DNA of 64,000 bases. Origin: Oscillospiraceae bacterium (GTDB lineage: Bacteria; Bacillota; Clostridia; Oscillospirales; CAG-272). The stretch covers positions 1 through 64,000 of the forward strand of contig SVSI01000004.1 of the NCBI GenBank assembly GCA_015064385.1. Reading direction: 5' to 3'. How positions within the stretch are numbered: the stretch's first letter is position 1; the number at the start of each line of letters is the position of its first letter. The notes below the pieces were generated by a model. It saw only the letters and a list, made by a program, of their open reading frames with translations. It searched no databases and was not told the DNA's origin. Positions 51,748 through 61,372 of this stretch are shown here, piece after piece. The translations under genes were made by a program, and so were the position numbers.

Positions 51748-53439
51748 ATATATCTTTATTCTTGCAAACGCTATTTGACGCTTTTCGCTGTCGTATTTTG
51801 CGTTGATGCAGTTGACGTAATATACCGTTCCGTCTTCATCTACCCAAAGTCCTGCGCTGTAGCCCATTCTACTGTCATCGTAGTTTTTTTCGGGTGTAAA
51901 GGAAAGAGGGTTTTCCACCTGCTCCCAGCTCTTTCCGTAGTCAAAGCTCAAAAGTATCTTGTCTTCGCAGCCGTATCTTGACGTGACTATAAGCGTTCCG
52001 TTAGGGCCGCCGTCAGGAGTCCACACACAGGCGGGGCCGGACTCGATAAAGCCGTTTGCACCGTATTCTATGCGCACTCCGGGATTGGAGGGATCGCCCC
52101 AAGAGGAAAGATCCTTCGTGGTTTTATAGAATATCGGAGCTCCCCAAGAGCCGTCAAACTTGTGGACCAGCTCATATACCATAAAGTACTCTCCGTTACC
52201 CATTTTCGTTATTACGGGCATACCTGCGCGTGCCGTTGAATCACCGTGTGCAACGACCTCTATCGGATCCTCCCAGTTTACGCCGTCCTTGGATCTTACG
52301 AAAACAACACTCTGATCGTGACTTTCGCTTTGAGCGCTGCCCCTGTCGTCCGAGTAGAAGCAGTAGAGGTACCCATCATTCTCGCCGTAGATAACGAAGG
52401 GCTCCCAAACGCCCTCTCTGTCACCGCCTCCGGTAGCGATGCAAACGTATTGTTGCCAACTCTTTCCGCAGTCGGTGCTTCTCCAAAACGATATGTTCGT
52501 TTTACTTCTGAAATCCACCGAATTTGCCGCATAAATAAGTGTTCCTGCGGGCATATCGCCAACATCCTCGGGAAGCTCGTAGATGTGCGCCATCTGTCCG
52601 GCACTGAGAGATGTATCGATTTCTTCTTCAGGTCTTGATATGAATTTCCAGGTTTTTCCGTCATCGTCACTCATCATAACGCAAGCACCCGTAGGTGTCT
52701 CGCCTACTCCTATGGGATCTGCATCAAGATAGAATACACAGATGAGCTTGCCGTTATCTGCTTCGTCCTGCTGATGTGCAAGCTTTATTACGGAGGGGTA
52801 AGAAACGTTTGAAACCTCGTAAACGTAAGGAAAGGTCTTGCTGTCGTAACCGCTTTCGGGGACTGAAAACACACTCGTCGAGACTTCGATCTCAAGCTCG
52901 GTGTTGTTAGCGGCGACTATGATATTTTTTGAATTGTATGCTCCCGCGATCATATTTCCCGCAGAAAGATTCAGTCCGCTTTCTTTGTTGGATACGTTTA
53001 CGTACTTCTCAATAAATACCTTTATTGCTCGAACGGTTGCCATTTCGGTAGTTCCGAGGATAACTATATTGTTTTCATTTATCTGTATAAGGTACGCGTC
53101 ACCGGACGTTTTCGTTTTCAGATACTGCAGCCCATCGTTTGAAGCACTGCGGTTTGTTTTACCTATAAGTATTTCTTTTTCGGATGCTTCGCTCACGTCG
53201 TCGGTAATAACCGAAAGGGAAGCGCCCGTTTTTTCCGCGATGGCATTCTTCAGCTTTGCCGTGTACTCTGCGGCAACGTCGTCCTCGCCGGCGGCTCTGA
53301 CTATTTTATAGCCGTCGAGAACGAAATCTCCGCCGCTATTTGAATTTTCCTGCTTTTTGCACGATACGAAAAACGTGCAGAGCAAGGAAAATAAAAGTGC
53401 GCCTGAAAGAATTTTTGATAAAATACGGGTCGATTTCAT
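51745..53439 (-). CDS. sialidase-fold lipoprotein, possible GH93-like exo-arabinanase
   Basis: A 564-residue lipoprotein (Cys27, FFVSC). After an N-terminal alpha/beta domain of about 140 residues that resembles accessory domains of surface glycosidases, a six-bladed propeller carries Asp boxes SDDDGKTW, STDCGKSW and SFDYGKSW. Sialidases (GH33) and exo-arabinanases (GH93) share this fold; the neighbouring GH51 arabinofuranosidase and araBAD genes favour an arabinan substrate, but the clear sialidase Arg triad was not checked. The start at 53439 follows AAAGGAG; the ORF extends further upstream without a ribosome site. Confidence 0.7.
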   Translation of the reverse strand: MKSTRILSKILSGALLFSLLCTFFVSCKKQENSNSGGDFVLDGYKIVRAAGEDDVAAEYTAKLKNAIAEKTGASLSVITDDVSEASEKEILIGKTNRSASNDGLQYLKTKTSGDAYLIQINENNIVILGTTEMATVRAIKVFIEKYVNVSNKESGLNLSAGNMIAGAYNSKNIIVAANNTELEIEVSTSVFSVPESGYDSKTFPYVYEVSNVSYPSVIKLAHQQDEADNGKLICVFYLDADPIGVGETPTGACVMMSDDDGKTWKFISRPEEEIDTSLSAGQMAHIYELPEDVGDMPAGTLIYAANSVDFRSKTNISFWRSTDCGKSWQQYVCIATGGGDREGVWEPFVIYGENDGYLYCFYSDDRGSAQSESHDQSVVFVRSKDGVNWEDPIEVVAHGDSTARAGMPVITKMGNGEYFMVYELVHKFDGSWGAPIFYKTTKDLSSWGDPSNPGVRIEYGANGFIESGPACVWTPDGGPNGTLIVTSRYGCEDKILLSFDYGKSWEQVENPLSFTPEKNYDDSRMGYSAGLWVDEDGTVYYVNCINAKYDSEKRQIAFARIKIY

Positions 53440-53549
53440 ACAAATCTCCTTTGTTAACCGTGTCTTTATGTAAATGATATCATACGTTTGATTATAAAAC
53501 TTATAATTTAGTAATCTCATCATTGAACATAGGAAACTTTTACGAGTAT

Positions 53550-53578
53550 ATTTTATCTAAAATGTTCTATAATGTCAA
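53550..53578 (-). promoter_or_regulatory. sigma-A promoter of the propeller lipoprotein gene
   Basis: Minus-strand TTGACA (53573-53578) and TAAAAT (53550-53555), 17-base spacer, starting just behind the GH51 stop. Confidence 0.75.
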
Positions 53579-53581
53579 GGG

Positions 53582-55057
53582 TTATATTTTGAATCGCAGC
53601 ATATTCCAAGAATGCTTTTTCAAAGTCACGGTTCCGTTTTCGGATATTTTAACTTTCTCCGCTGCTACGCGCTCGGTTGACTTGTCGTTGATCGCCTTAA
53701 GATCGTCGCAGTAGAGCTCTATATGTTCTATAAGCTCCGAAGACGCAAAATCCTGTGCAACAAAATCAAGCTCGATCTCGCTGTCAAGAGAGCGGTTTAC
53801 GGCAAAAAGCACTATCTCGCCCGCTTCTTCGTTATATATGACCGAGCTGTCAAGATAAGGAACGTTCATAGATCCCACCTTGTAGCTGTCGCACGTTTTT
53901 ATTTGCCTTAGTGTGATGCCGTTTCCGTAATTCGAGGCGTACAGAAAGGGATAGAAGATGGTCTGCACCCACACGTCTCCTCCGGTCTCGGTCATAATCG
54001 GCGCGATAACGTTGACAAGCTGTGCAAGACAAGCCATTTTAACTCTGTCGCAGTTGTTTTGCAGGGTTATAAGCATACTTCCAACGAGAAGAGCATCCTC
54101 GAAATTATATATTTCTTCAAGGATATGGGGAGCTTCTACACGCTCTTTCGACACCTCTCCCATAGTACGGAACCATACGTTCCACTCGTCAAACGAAAGA
54201 TTGACCGTTTTGCTTGAATGCTTTTTCGCCTTAACCGAATCGCATATATTTGCAACACCCTTTATAAACTCGTCCATAGCGAGCGATTTTGAGAGATATT
54301 CTGCGGTATTGCCCGAGCGGTTGCCGTAATAAGCGTGCAGGGAAATGTAGTCAACAACGTCGTACGCTTCGTCAAGCACGGTCCACTCCCACTCTCCAAA
54401 CGTCGGTATGTGAAAGAACATACTTCCGCATGCAACGAGCTCAATAGAAGGATCTACCCATTTCATAAGGCGTCCCGCCTCTGCGGCACAGCGTCCGTAT
54501 TCCGAGGCGGTCTTGTGCCCCATCTGATGCTTTCCGTCCATCTCGTTTCCGAGACACCACGTTTTGATCGAAAACGGCTTGTCAAATCCGTTTTTGCGTC
54601 TTAAATTTGCATAGTACGTGTCGGTATCACCGTTGCAGTATTCGACGAGATTTCGTGCATCGTCGGGACCGCGAGTCCCGAGATTTACCGCCATCATCAG
54701 CTCCGAGTTTGCGCGTTTTATCCATTCCTGAAATTCGTCCACTCCTACCTCGTTGGTCTCAATGGAATTCCAAGCGAGATCTATTTTTTTAGGTCGCTTG
54801 GCGCGGTCTCCCGTGCCGTCCTCCCAGTTGTACCCGGATACGAAGTTTCCTCCCGGATAGCGGATTATCGGTACGTTCAATTTCTTTATGAGCTCCAAAA
54901 CGTCTTTTCTGAAGCCGAGCTCGTCAGCACTCGGATGTGAAGGATCGTATATCCCTCCATATACGGCTCTGCCGAGATGCTCGATAAACGAGCCGTATAT
55001 TCGTCTGTCAATTTCGTCGATAATAAAATTTTTGTTTACAAGAATTTTTGCTTTCAT
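53582..55057 (-). CDS. abfA: GH51 alpha-L-arabinofuranosidase
   Basis: A 491-residue family 51 enzyme that releases L-arabinose from arabinan or arabinoxylan fragments. The acid/base Glu172 is in CLGNEMDG and the nucleophile Glu291 in LSFDEWNVWF. IRYPGGNFVSGYNWEDG at 65-81 is also diagnostic. No signal peptide, so it acts on imported arabino-oligosaccharides. It is divergent from the AraC gene at 55162, sharing overlapping promoters. Confidence 0.95.
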   Translation of the reverse strand: MKAKILVNKNFIIDEIDRRIYGSFIEHLGRAVYGGIYDPSHPSADELGFRKDVLELIKKLNVPIIRYPGGNFVSGYNWEDGTGDRAKRPKKIDLAWNSIETNEVGVDEFQEWIKRANSELMMAVNLGTRGPDDARNLVEYCNGDTDTYYANLRRKNGFDKPFSIKTWCLGNEMDGKHQMGHKTASEYGRCAAEAGRLMKWVDPSIELVACGSMFFHIPTFGEWEWTVLDEAYDVVDYISLHAYYGNRSGNTAEYLSKSLAMDEFIKGVANICDSVKAKKHSSKTVNLSFDEWNVWFRTMGEVSKERVEAPHILEEIYNFEDALLVGSMLITLQNNCDRVKMACLAQLVNVIAPIMTETGGDVWVQTIFYPFLYASNYGNGITLRQIKTCDSYKVGSMNVPYLDSSVIYNEEAGEIVLFAVNRSLDSEIELDFVAQDFASSELIEHIELYCDDLKAINDKSTERVAAEKVKISENGTVTLKKHSWNMLRFKI

Positions 55058-55078
55058 AATCCGTCCCCCTTTTTTATA

Positions 55079-55118
55079 ATTTTACATTGTTGACATTTGT
55101 TTTTCAATGTGATATAAT
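55079..55118. promoter_or_regulatory. overlapping divergent promoters of abfA and the AraC gene
   Basis: Plus strand: TTGACA (55090-55095) and TATAAT (55113-55118), spacer 17. Minus strand: TTGAAA (55102-55107) and TAAAAT (55079-55084), spacer 17. The two promoters interlock, so RNA polymerase cannot occupy both at once. Confidence 0.75.
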
Positions 55119-55161
55119 GCTAAATAACTGATTTATTCTGCTTTTGAAGGGTAAAGCCAAT

Positions 55162-56001
55162 ATGCATATAAATAACGTTGGATATCACTATAAACATAAA
55201 AACGGATTTGAAATAAAACGCCCGTACGGTTCGGGAGACTTTATGATGCTGCTTCTCAGAACGTCCGCGCTTTTTCATTTCGCAAACGGTGACGAGGTTG
55301 CACCTGCAAATTCGGTTATTGTGTATAGTAGAGGAACGCCGCAAAATTACGGCATTAACGAGGAATATTTTTCAAACGACTGGATTCATTTCGATATGAC
55401 CGAAGGGGACGTAAGAATGCTGTCCGAGATGGGAATAGTTTTTGATGAGATTATTCCGGTTGGAGATATAAAGGAGCTTTCACAGATCGTTAAAAGCATG
55501 TATCAGGAAAAATACGGTACAAATCCGTTCAAAGAAAGAACTCTCGAACTCTATTTTGAACTGCTTTGTATTAAAATAAGCGAAAAAATAAAGTATGCCG
55601 GTGAGATCCGGTCCTCGCCAAACTATGTAAAGCTTTCTTCGGTACGTACGTGGATTTATAATCACCCCGAAAAAAACGTAAGAGTAAAAGAACTGGCCAA
55701 AATGGCAACAATAAGCGAATCGTATTTTATGCACCTGTATAAACGCTTTTTCGGTGTGAGTGTAGTTAATGACACGATAAATTCAAAGATAGAGCACGGA
55801 AAATTTTTACTTTCCTCCACCGGTATGACGGTGTGTGCAATATCTTATGAGTGCGGGTATAAAAACGACGTTCTGTTTATGCGGCAGTTTAAGACGGTAA
55901 CCGGAATGACTCCGAGCGAATACCGCAAGCACCATTGTGTTTCCGAAAACGAAAGGAAGCTTAGTGAAAACGTACCGCCATACAGTCTCGGTGAGACATA
56001 A
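55162..56001 (+). CDS. AraC-family transcriptional regulator
   Basis: About 279 residues with an N-terminal cupin and a C-terminal DNA-binding region (VRVKELAKMATISESYFMHLY, then ISYECGYKNDVLFMRQF). The ATG at 55162 follows AAGGG by ten bases; the TTG at 55144 lies upstream of that site. Divergent from abfA, it is the likely arabinose or arabino-oligosaccharide sensor for the GH51/GH93-like genes. Confidence 0.88.
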   Translation: MHINNVGYHYKHKNGFEIKRPYGSGDFMMLLLRTSALFHFANGDEVAPANSVIVYSRGTPQNYGINEEYFSNDWIHFDMTEGDVRMLSEMGIVFDEIIPVGDIKELSQIVKSMYQEKYGTNPFKERTLELYFELLCIKISEKIKYAGEIRSSPNYVKLSSVRTWIYNHPEKNVRVKELAKMATISESYFMHLYKRFFGVSVVNDTINSKIEHGKFLLSSTGMTVCAISYECGYKNDVLFMRQFKTVTGMTPSEYRKHHCVSENERKLSENVPPYSLGET

Positions 56002-56059
56002 TTTATAGATGACGTATATTTTTTAACACAGTATCTACTTAGTAGCTTTGGAGGAAGAA

Positions 56060-56836
56060 ATGAAGGAATTTTTTGCATACTTTTTCGGGCAGGGTACAAC
56101 GGAAGAATTCAAAAACTTTTCGCTTGCTCACTTAATACCGATATTTGTTATGATAGGCGGTATATTTCTAATATATAAATTCAGAAACGAGCTGCGCGAG
56201 TCAAAATATGAATCCACCATTCGTATGGCGCTTGCATTTGCTATGATAGTTTCGGAAATGTCGTACTATTGGCGTCTTGTAGGAATGCCCGAGCTTGGTC
56301 CGAACGCGGCAGATCATCTGCCGATAACCGTATGCGGTTGGGTAATCGTTTTCGGAAGCTTTATGCTTCTCTCAAAATCTCAGACGCTCTTTGATATATG
56401 CTATTTTTGGGTGTTCTCCGGTTCAATATTTGCGCTTATAACACCTACCGTAATAACCTTTACGGGACCCACGCGTTTCAGATACTATCAGTTCTGGGCG
56501 GAGCATACTTTAGGATATATCGCTGTTTTCTATATGATCTTCGTTTTCGGAATGAGACCGACCGTGCGTTCGGCGATAAAGGCGTACGTATCTCTTGCAG
56601 CGCTTGCTGTAATTGCATACTTTGCCAACGATATGATCGGTAACGGTGCGAATTATCTCTTCATGGCGAGACCGGAAAGTACGCCCTCGATACTTGATAT
56701 CCTGCCTCCGAATTTCGTTTTGAGAATTTTCATAATGGCACTTGCTGTGACAATCCTGTTCTTCGTTTCTTATCTGCCGTGGCTTATTAAGGATAGGAAG
56801 GCAAAGAAATCTGAAATTCTTGAAGCAGTTAAATAA
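56060..56836 (+). CDS. YwaF-family integral membrane protein
   Basis: A 258-residue protein with about seven membrane segments, matching the YwaF/TIGR02206 family: FSLAHLIPIFVMIGG at the start, HLPITVCGW centrally and HTLGYIAVFYMI later. Function of the family is unknown. I start at 56060, directly after GGAGGAA; an in-frame TTG 12 bases upstream overlaps that site. It lies between arabinose genes but has no evident link to them. Confidence 0.82.
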   Translation: MKEFFAYFFGQGTTEEFKNFSLAHLIPIFVMIGGIFLIYKFRNELRESKYESTIRMALAFAMIVSEMSYYWRLVGMPELGPNAADHLPITVCGWVIVFGSFMLLSKSQTLFDICYFWVFSGSIFALITPTVITFTGPTRFRYYQFWAEHTLGYIAVFYMIFVFGMRPTVRSAIKAYVSLAALAVIAYFANDMIGNGANYLFMARPESTPSILDILPPNFVLRIFIMALAVTILFFVSYLPWLIKDRKAKKSEILEAVK

Positions 56837-56840
56837 AAAT

Positions 56841-56869
56841 AAAAAGCAAGCCAAACGGCTTGCTTTTTA
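56841..56869 (+). terminator. terminator after the YwaF-like gene
   Basis: Twelve-base-pair stem AAAAAGCAAGCC/GGCTTGCTTTTT with an AAAC loop. Confidence 0.9.
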
Positions 56870-56904
56870 TATACTTAAGCTTAAATAATTAAGAATACGG
56901 GAAT

Positions 56905-57017
56905 CTGAACCCAACGCGTGCGTTGAAATGCACTGTAACCATTCGCTCTTTTTCTCGCACGCTATAACAAATCGCCTGCGGCGATTTGCGGGGTTCAATT
57001 CTGTTTTGTGTGAGAAA
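56905..57017. repeat. hairpin-rich spacer with T-arm-like sequences
   Basis: Between the tRNA terminator and the YwaF terminator lie a hairpin CAAATCGC/GCGATTTG (about 56969-56989), the sequence GGGGTTCAATTCTG on the plus strand and GGGTTCAGATTCCC on the minus strand, plus a GCGTGCG/CGCACGC inverted pair (56916-56922/56956-56962). The layout of hairpin, TTCAA-type motif and terminator recalls the tandem repeat at 128-405. No gene is visible. Confidence 0.4.
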
Positions 57018-57050
57018 TAGAAAAGACAGGTCCATAGAACCTGTCTTTTC
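57018..57050 (-). terminator. terminator of the tRNA transcript
   Basis: Long inverted repeat AGAAAAGACAGGT/ACCTGTCTTTTCT directly behind tRNA-Glu on the minus strand, followed by a T-rich stretch. Confidence 0.75.
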
Positions 57051-57056
57051 TATTTA

Positions 57057-57128
57057 TGACCCGTACGGGAATCGAACCCATGTTACCGCCGTGAAAGGGC
57101 GGTGTCTTAACCGCTTGACCAACGGGCC
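57057..57128 (-). tRNA. tRNA-Glu (anticodon TTC)
   Basis: Complete cloverleaf on the minus strand: acceptor GGCCCGT/ACGGGTC, D-arm with CAAGCGGTTAAG, anticodon stem CCGCC/GGCGG with loop CTTTCAC (anticodon TTC), T-arm ATGGG-TTCGATT-CCCGT. CCA is not encoded; the discriminator base is A. It is the second tRNA of a two-tRNA transcript. Confidence 0.96.
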
Positions 57129-57201
57129 AAAATTGTCGGCCTTGCCGCCAATTAACGATGCTGCGCATCGTAAAAACTGTCGGTGAAACCGAATAAAAAA
57201 A

Positions 57202-57275
57202 TAGCGGAGATTGGACTTGAACCCATGACCTACCGGGTATGAACCGGTTGCTCTAGCCAACTGAGCTACTCCGCC
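57202..57275 (-). tRNA. tRNA-Met (anticodon CAT)
   Basis: Cloverleaf on the minus strand: acceptor GGCGGAG/CTCCGCT, D-arm GCTCAGTTGGCTAGAGC, anticodon stem ACCGG/CCGGT with loop TTCATAC (anticodon CAT), T-arm ATGGG-TTCAAGT-CCAAT, discriminator A. CCA not encoded. It is an elongator-type tRNA because position 1-72 is paired; a lysidine-modified tRNA-Ile2 with the same anticodon cannot be fully excluded. Confidence 0.93.
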
Positions 57276-57317
57276 ATATTGACTCGGAAAAGGTTGTCAC
57301 CTTGACCGCGCCTATGC

Positions 57318-57346
57318 ATTATATCACAGTAGGTGCGCTTTGTCAA
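57318..57346 (-). promoter_or_regulatory. sigma-A promoter of the tRNA pair
   Basis: Minus-strand TTGACA (57341-57346) and TATAAT (57318-57323), 17-base spacer, both perfect. Confidence 0.9.
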
Positions 57347-57453
57347 TACTTTTTTTGAAAAAAATACAAAAAATAACTTATTTTTTTCGTCTTTCTTTCG
57401 TCATATTTTTATCTTTGAAATTTACGCAGACGTTCTGACTTCTCACGGTAAAA

Positions 57454-57495
57454 AAAGACACCCACCGTTGGCATTTGCCGAGTGTGGATGTCTTT
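57454..57495 (-). terminator. terminator after araD
   Basis: Twelve-base-pair outer stem (AAAGACATCCAC with GTGGGTGTCTTT on the minus strand, one T-G pair) with an inner GGCA/TGCC hairpin, followed by a T run. Confidence 0.82.
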
Positions 57496-57509
57496 GCTTT
57501 TACAGCGAA

Positions 57510-58196
57510 CTAATTCTGTCCGTAATAAGCGTTTTTGCCGTGCTTGCGGAAATAGTGCTTGTCAAGAAGATGCTGATCCACGCGAGGTGTGTTACCGTTA
57601 AGCAGCTCGGTAAGGAACGCCATTTTGGCAACCTCTTCAAGTGTTACCGCGTTCTCCACCGCCTTTTCCGGAGACTTTCCCCAGGTGAAAACTCCGTGAT
57701 TCTTTACGAGAATTGCCGGGATGGCGTCAGAGTCGCTAACGGTCTCGGCAATTACCTTGCCGGTATTATGCTCGTAACTTTCATTTATCTCGGATTCACT
57801 CAAAGCGCGTGTGCAGGGAATGTTTCCGTAAAATGCATCAGCGTGGGTGGTACCGAAAGCAACGATTTCGCGTCCGCTTTGCGCGTATGCGGTAGCATAG
57901 GTGGAATGAGTATGTACTACGCCCCCGATATTCGGATATTGTCTGTAAAGATATAAATGCGTAGGAAGGTCGCTGGACGGTCTGTATTTTCCTTCAACAA
58001 TCGTGCCGTCAATATCGACAACGACCATATCGTCTGCGCTCATACTGTCGTAAGGTACTCCGCTGGGCTTTATTACTATAAGTCCGCTTTTTTCGTCCCT
58101 TGCCGATACGTTCCCCCACGTCAGCACTACGAGTCCGTATTTTACAAGAGCGACGTTCTGATCAAATACTCTTTTTTTCATTTCTTCCAACATCAT
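57510..58196 (-). CDS. araD: L-ribulose-5-phosphate 4-epimerase
   Basis: A 228-residue class II aldolase-fold epimerase making D-xylulose-5-phosphate. Zinc ligands are His in VVHTHSTYA and the later [16 protein letters not shown] and KPSGVPYD at the phosphate site are typical. GGAGG precedes the ATG, and the start overlaps the araB stop. Third step of arabinose breakdown; last gene of araA-araB-araD. Confidence 0.95.
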   Translation of the reverse strand: MMLEEMKKRVFDQNVALVKYGLVVLTWGNVSARDEKSGLIVIKPSGVPYDSMSADDMVVVDIDGTIVEGKYRPSSDLPTHLYLYRQYPNIGGVVHTHSTYATAYAQSGREIVAFGTTHADAFYGNIPCTRALSESEINESYEHNTGKVIAETVSDSDAIPAILVKNHGVFTWGKSPEKAVENAVTLEEVAKMAFLTELLNGNTPRVDQHLLDKHYFRKHGKNAYYGQN

Positions 58197-59734
58197 ATTA
58201 CCTCCGATACAAGCCGTACTGCGGCAAGTCCTTTCTTGTACGTATCCATAAATGCGGCAAAGTCGGCCTTCTCCTTTTCACTTGCCGATAACGTCACGCT
58301 TTCCTCGTTTTTGAAAATATCCTCGAGAAACGCTTCAAGATCCCCGCCGCAAAGAGCGAATAGAGCGAGCAGTGCGATTCCCCATGCGCCGCCCTCGCCC
58401 GCATTCTTCATAACGGTCACGGGAGCGCCTACGGCTGCAGACATAGCGCTCTGTCCAACCACGGGAGATTTGAAAAATCCGCCGTGACCGCAAACGCGAT
58501 CGACACCAACGTTTTCCTTTCGCAGAATCTCACAACCCATACTAAGAGCGCCTAATGCCGAATATATCTGCATTTTCATAAAGTTTGAAAGAGTCAGTTT
58601 TCCGTCCGGTGATCTTACTATCATAGGCGCGCCGCTTTGCACCTTTGCGATCGGTTCGCCCGAGAGAAAGTTATATCCTAAAAGACCGCCGCAACCATCA
58701 TCTGCTTCAAGAGAAGCGGCATACAGCACGTCGTACAGCTTTCCGCGATCGATTTTGCCGCCGCCAAGGGCTATTATCTCCTCAAAAAGACTCGCCCAAG
58801 CGTTCATTTCCGACGTAAAGTTATTGGTATGTACCATTGCCACGGGAGAGCCGTGAGGGGTAGTTACAACGTCAATTTCCTCATAGTACGACTTGAGATC
58901 GTTCTCAAGCACCGCCATAAGAAACGCGGACGTGCCGGCTGACACGTTTGCCGTTCTCGGCGTGACCGAGTTTGTAGCAACCATTCCCGTGCCTGCGTCA
59001 CCCTCGGGAGGGCAGAGCGGACATCCGGCTTGAAGCTTTCCCGTAGGATCCAGCCACAAAGCGCCGTCTTTTGTCAAGCTGCCTGCATTTTTGCCCGCTG
59101 TCAGGATCTTCGGCAGGATCGATCTAAAGGGCGTGTCAATTTCATTTTCGCGAAGCAGACCGTCGAATTTTGAAAGCATTTGGACGTTATAATCGCCGTC
59201 CTTTACAGGAAACATTCCCGAGGCGTCACCGATGCCGAGAACATTTTCTCCCGTTAGCTTGTAATGAACGTATCCCGCAAGGGTAGTAAGGAATTTCGTG
59301 TCCTTGACGTGCGCTTCCTTGTTTATGATCGCCTGATAATAGTGTGCCACGCTCCAGCGCATAGGAATATTGAAATCAAATAACTTGCAAAGCTCTTCCG
59401 ATGCCTGCTTAGTGTTAGTATTTCTCCACGTTCTGAAGGGAGTGAGAAGCTTGCCGTCCTTATCAAAGGGAAGATAACCGTGCATCATAGCCGAAACGCC
59501 TATTGCGTCAAGCTTACACAGATCCTCACAAAACTTTGCTTTATAATCGGACGCGAGCGACGAAAAGCTTGCTTGCAAGCCACTTTCTACCTCTCCTAAC
59601 GAGTAGGTCCAAATTCCGTCCGAGAGCTTATTTTCCCAACCGAATGAGCCCTGTGCCAGTACGCAGGCGTTTTCGTCTATCAGCACCGATTTTATTCTCG
59701 TCGAGCCAAGCTCGATTCCTAAAATCTTTTTCAT
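58193..59734 (-). CDS. araB: FGGY-family sugar kinase, probable L-ribulokinase
   Basis: A 513-residue FGGY kinase. The N-terminal phosphate loop [16 protein letters not shown] and the C-terminal [21 protein letters not shown] are family-typical. It is placed between araA and araD, so L-ribulose is the expected substrate although it is not the classical enterobacterial AraB form; xylulokinase is the alternative by sequence alone. One base separates it from araA. Confidence 0.9.
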   Translation of the reverse strand: MKKILGIELGSTRIKSVLIDENACVLAQGSFGWENKLSDGIWTYSLGEVESGLQASFSSLASDYKAKFCEDLCKLDAIGVSAMMHGYLPFDKDGKLLTPFRTWRNTNTKQASEELCKLFDFNIPMRWSVAHYYQAIINKEAHVKDTKFLTTLAGYVHYKLTGENVLGIGDASGMFPVKDGDYNVQMLSKFDGLLRENEIDTPFRSILPKILTAGKNAGSLTKDGALWLDPTGKLQAGCPLCPPEGDAGTGMVATNSVTPRTANVSAGTSAFLMAVLENDLKSYYEEIDVVTTPHGSPVAMVHTNNFTSEMNAWASLFEEIIALGGGKIDRGKLYDVLYAASLEADDGCGGLLGYNFLSGEPIAKVQSGAPMIVRSPDGKLTLSNFMKMQIYSALGALSMGCEILRKENVGVDRVCGHGGFFKSPVVGQSAMSAAVGAPVTVMKNAGEGGAWGIALLALFALCGGDLEAFLEDIFKNEESVTLSASEKEKADFAAFMDTYKKGLAAVRLVSEVI

Positions 59735-59735
59735 A

Positions 59736-61208
59736 TCAACCTCTCAGCTTCCATATAAGGTCGGAAACCATCAGCTTTTCTTCAAGAGACTCTACCGTAG
59801 TATCCTTTGTTATATGGACGAATTCTATTCCCATCATATTTGCAAAATCCTTCATCATTTCGGCACTTACGTCGTAAGAAAGTACCGTATGATGCGCTCC
59901 TCCTGCGGTGATCCAGCATTCGATACCGGTCAGAAGATCGGGCGCGGGCTTCCACATTACTCGTGCTACGGGAAGATTAGGCATCTCCATGATCGGCTTT
60001 ACACATTCAATATCCTGACATATCATGCGCAGTCTTCCGCCCATATCTATAAGACAGACCACGATGGCTTTGCCTGCTTTGCCTTCAAACACGAGTCTTG
60101 CCGGGTCCTTTTCATTCATACCGATGCCGAGGTGATGCGTTTCTATCCTCGGTTTATCTGCCGCGACGCTCGGGCAGACCTCAAGCATGTGAGCACCAAG
60201 GCAGTACTCATTACCGCTCACAAGGTGATAGGTATAGTCCTCCATAAAGGATGATTTGCCGTTTCCCCTCTCGCCCATTGCCTTCATAATGGCCGTCAGT
60301 GCTGAAATCTTCCAGTCACCCTCACCGCCATAGCCGTATCCCTTTGACATCAGATGCTGTGATGCAAGACCGGGCAGCTGCTCCATTCCGTAGAGGTCTT
60401 GAAAGGTATTGGAAAATGCCATGCATCCTTCGCGCTGAAGCATCTTCTCCATTGCGATCTCTTCCTTTGCCTGATAACGGATCGCATCTGTATTTTCGGT
60501 ATTGAAATCGTATTTTTCGGCATATTCCGCCATAAGTGCGTCGATTTCGTCATCACTGACGGCATTCATCTCCTTGACGAGATCGCCGACGGCCCAGGTG
60601 TTTACCTGCCAACCGAGCTTTGTCTGAACCTCTACCTTGTCGCCTTCGGTAACGGCAACCTCACGCATATTGTCGCCAAAGCGCATTACTTTAAGTTCCT
60701 TCGAAAAGGCAACTCCGACGGCGGCTCTCATCCACTCACCAAGACGGTCCGCCACTCTATCGTCCTGCCAATATCCGGCAATTACCTTGCGGGGAATACG
60801 AAGGCGTGTTGCAATAAAGCCGTGCTCACGGTCTCCGTGCGCCGCCTGATTAAGATTCATAAAATCCATATCGATATCCTCGTTTGGGATCTCGCGGTTA
60901 TATTGGGTAGCAAGATGGCAATAGGGCTTTTGCAGTGAGGCAAGACCGTTTATCCACATCTTTGACGGCGAGAAAGTATGACACCAAGTGATGATGCCCG
61001 CACATTCTTTATCGAAATTCGCCTCACGGATAACGTCTGTGATCTCGGCGTTGCTCTTTGCCGTTCCTTTGTAAATAAGCTCATAAGGCAGTTTTCCGCA
61101 AGCGTTCAGATAGCTCACCATATACGCGGCTCTCTCGTTAACTGTTTTCAGTACGTCGTCGCCGTAAAGTGTTTGACTTCCCACGAGCAACCAGAAGTTT
61201 CTTTTCAT
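59736..61208 (-). CDS. araA: L-arabinose isomerase
   Basis: A 490-residue AraA converting L-arabinose to L-ribulose, Mn-dependent. The opening FWLLVGSQTLYGDDVL, WCHTFSPSKMWINGL and the C-terminal ITAGGAHHTVLSY with metal-binding His are diagnostic. AAAGGAAG lies before the ATG. First gene of the araABD operon, divergent from an AraC regulator. Confidence 0.97.
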   Translation of the reverse strand: MKRNFWLLVGSQTLYGDDVLKTVNERAAYMVSYLNACGKLPYELIYKGTAKSNAEITDVIREANFDKECAGIITWCHTFSPSKMWINGLASLQKPYCHLATQYNREIPNEDIDMDFMNLNQAAHGDREHGFIATRLRIPRKVIAGYWQDDRVADRLGEWMRAAVGVAFSKELKVMRFGDNMREVAVTEGDKVEVQTKLGWQVNTWAVGDLVKEMNAVSDDEIDALMAEYAEKYDFNTENTDAIRYQAKEEIAMEKMLQREGCMAFSNTFQDLYGMEQLPGLASQHLMSKGYGYGGEGDWKISALTAIMKAMGERGNGKSSFMEDYTYHLVSGNEYCLGAHMLEVCPSVAADKPRIETHHLGIGMNEKDPARLVFEGKAGKAIVVCLIDMGGRLRMICQDIECVKPIMEMPNLPVARVMWKPAPDLLTGIECWITAGGAHHTVLSYDVSAEMMKDFANMMGIEFVHITKDTTVESLEEKLMVSDLIWKLRG

Positions 61209-61274
61209 AATCGTGCTTCCTTTCGAGTTCTTTGTTTTATTCGCGGATATACAAATACCGCATTTTACATAATA

Positions 61275-61303
61275 ATTTTATAGTATTTCGAGAGTATTTT
61301 CAA
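61275..61303 (-). promoter_or_regulatory. promoter of araA
   Basis: Minus-strand TTGAAA (61298-61303) and TAAAAT (61275-61280), 17-base spacer; the same box pair as the abfA promoter. Confidence 0.65.
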
Positions 61304-61322
61304 GAAATATCATATTTAACTA

Positions 61323-61351
61323 TGGACATTTGTTGATGTATATGCTACAAT
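61323..61351 (+). promoter_or_regulatory. promoter of the second arabinose-region AraC gene
   Basis: TGGACA (61323-61328) and TACAAT (61346-61351), 17-base spacer. Confidence 0.6.
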
Positions 61352-61372
61352 AATCAAAAAGGAGGTGTGAAT

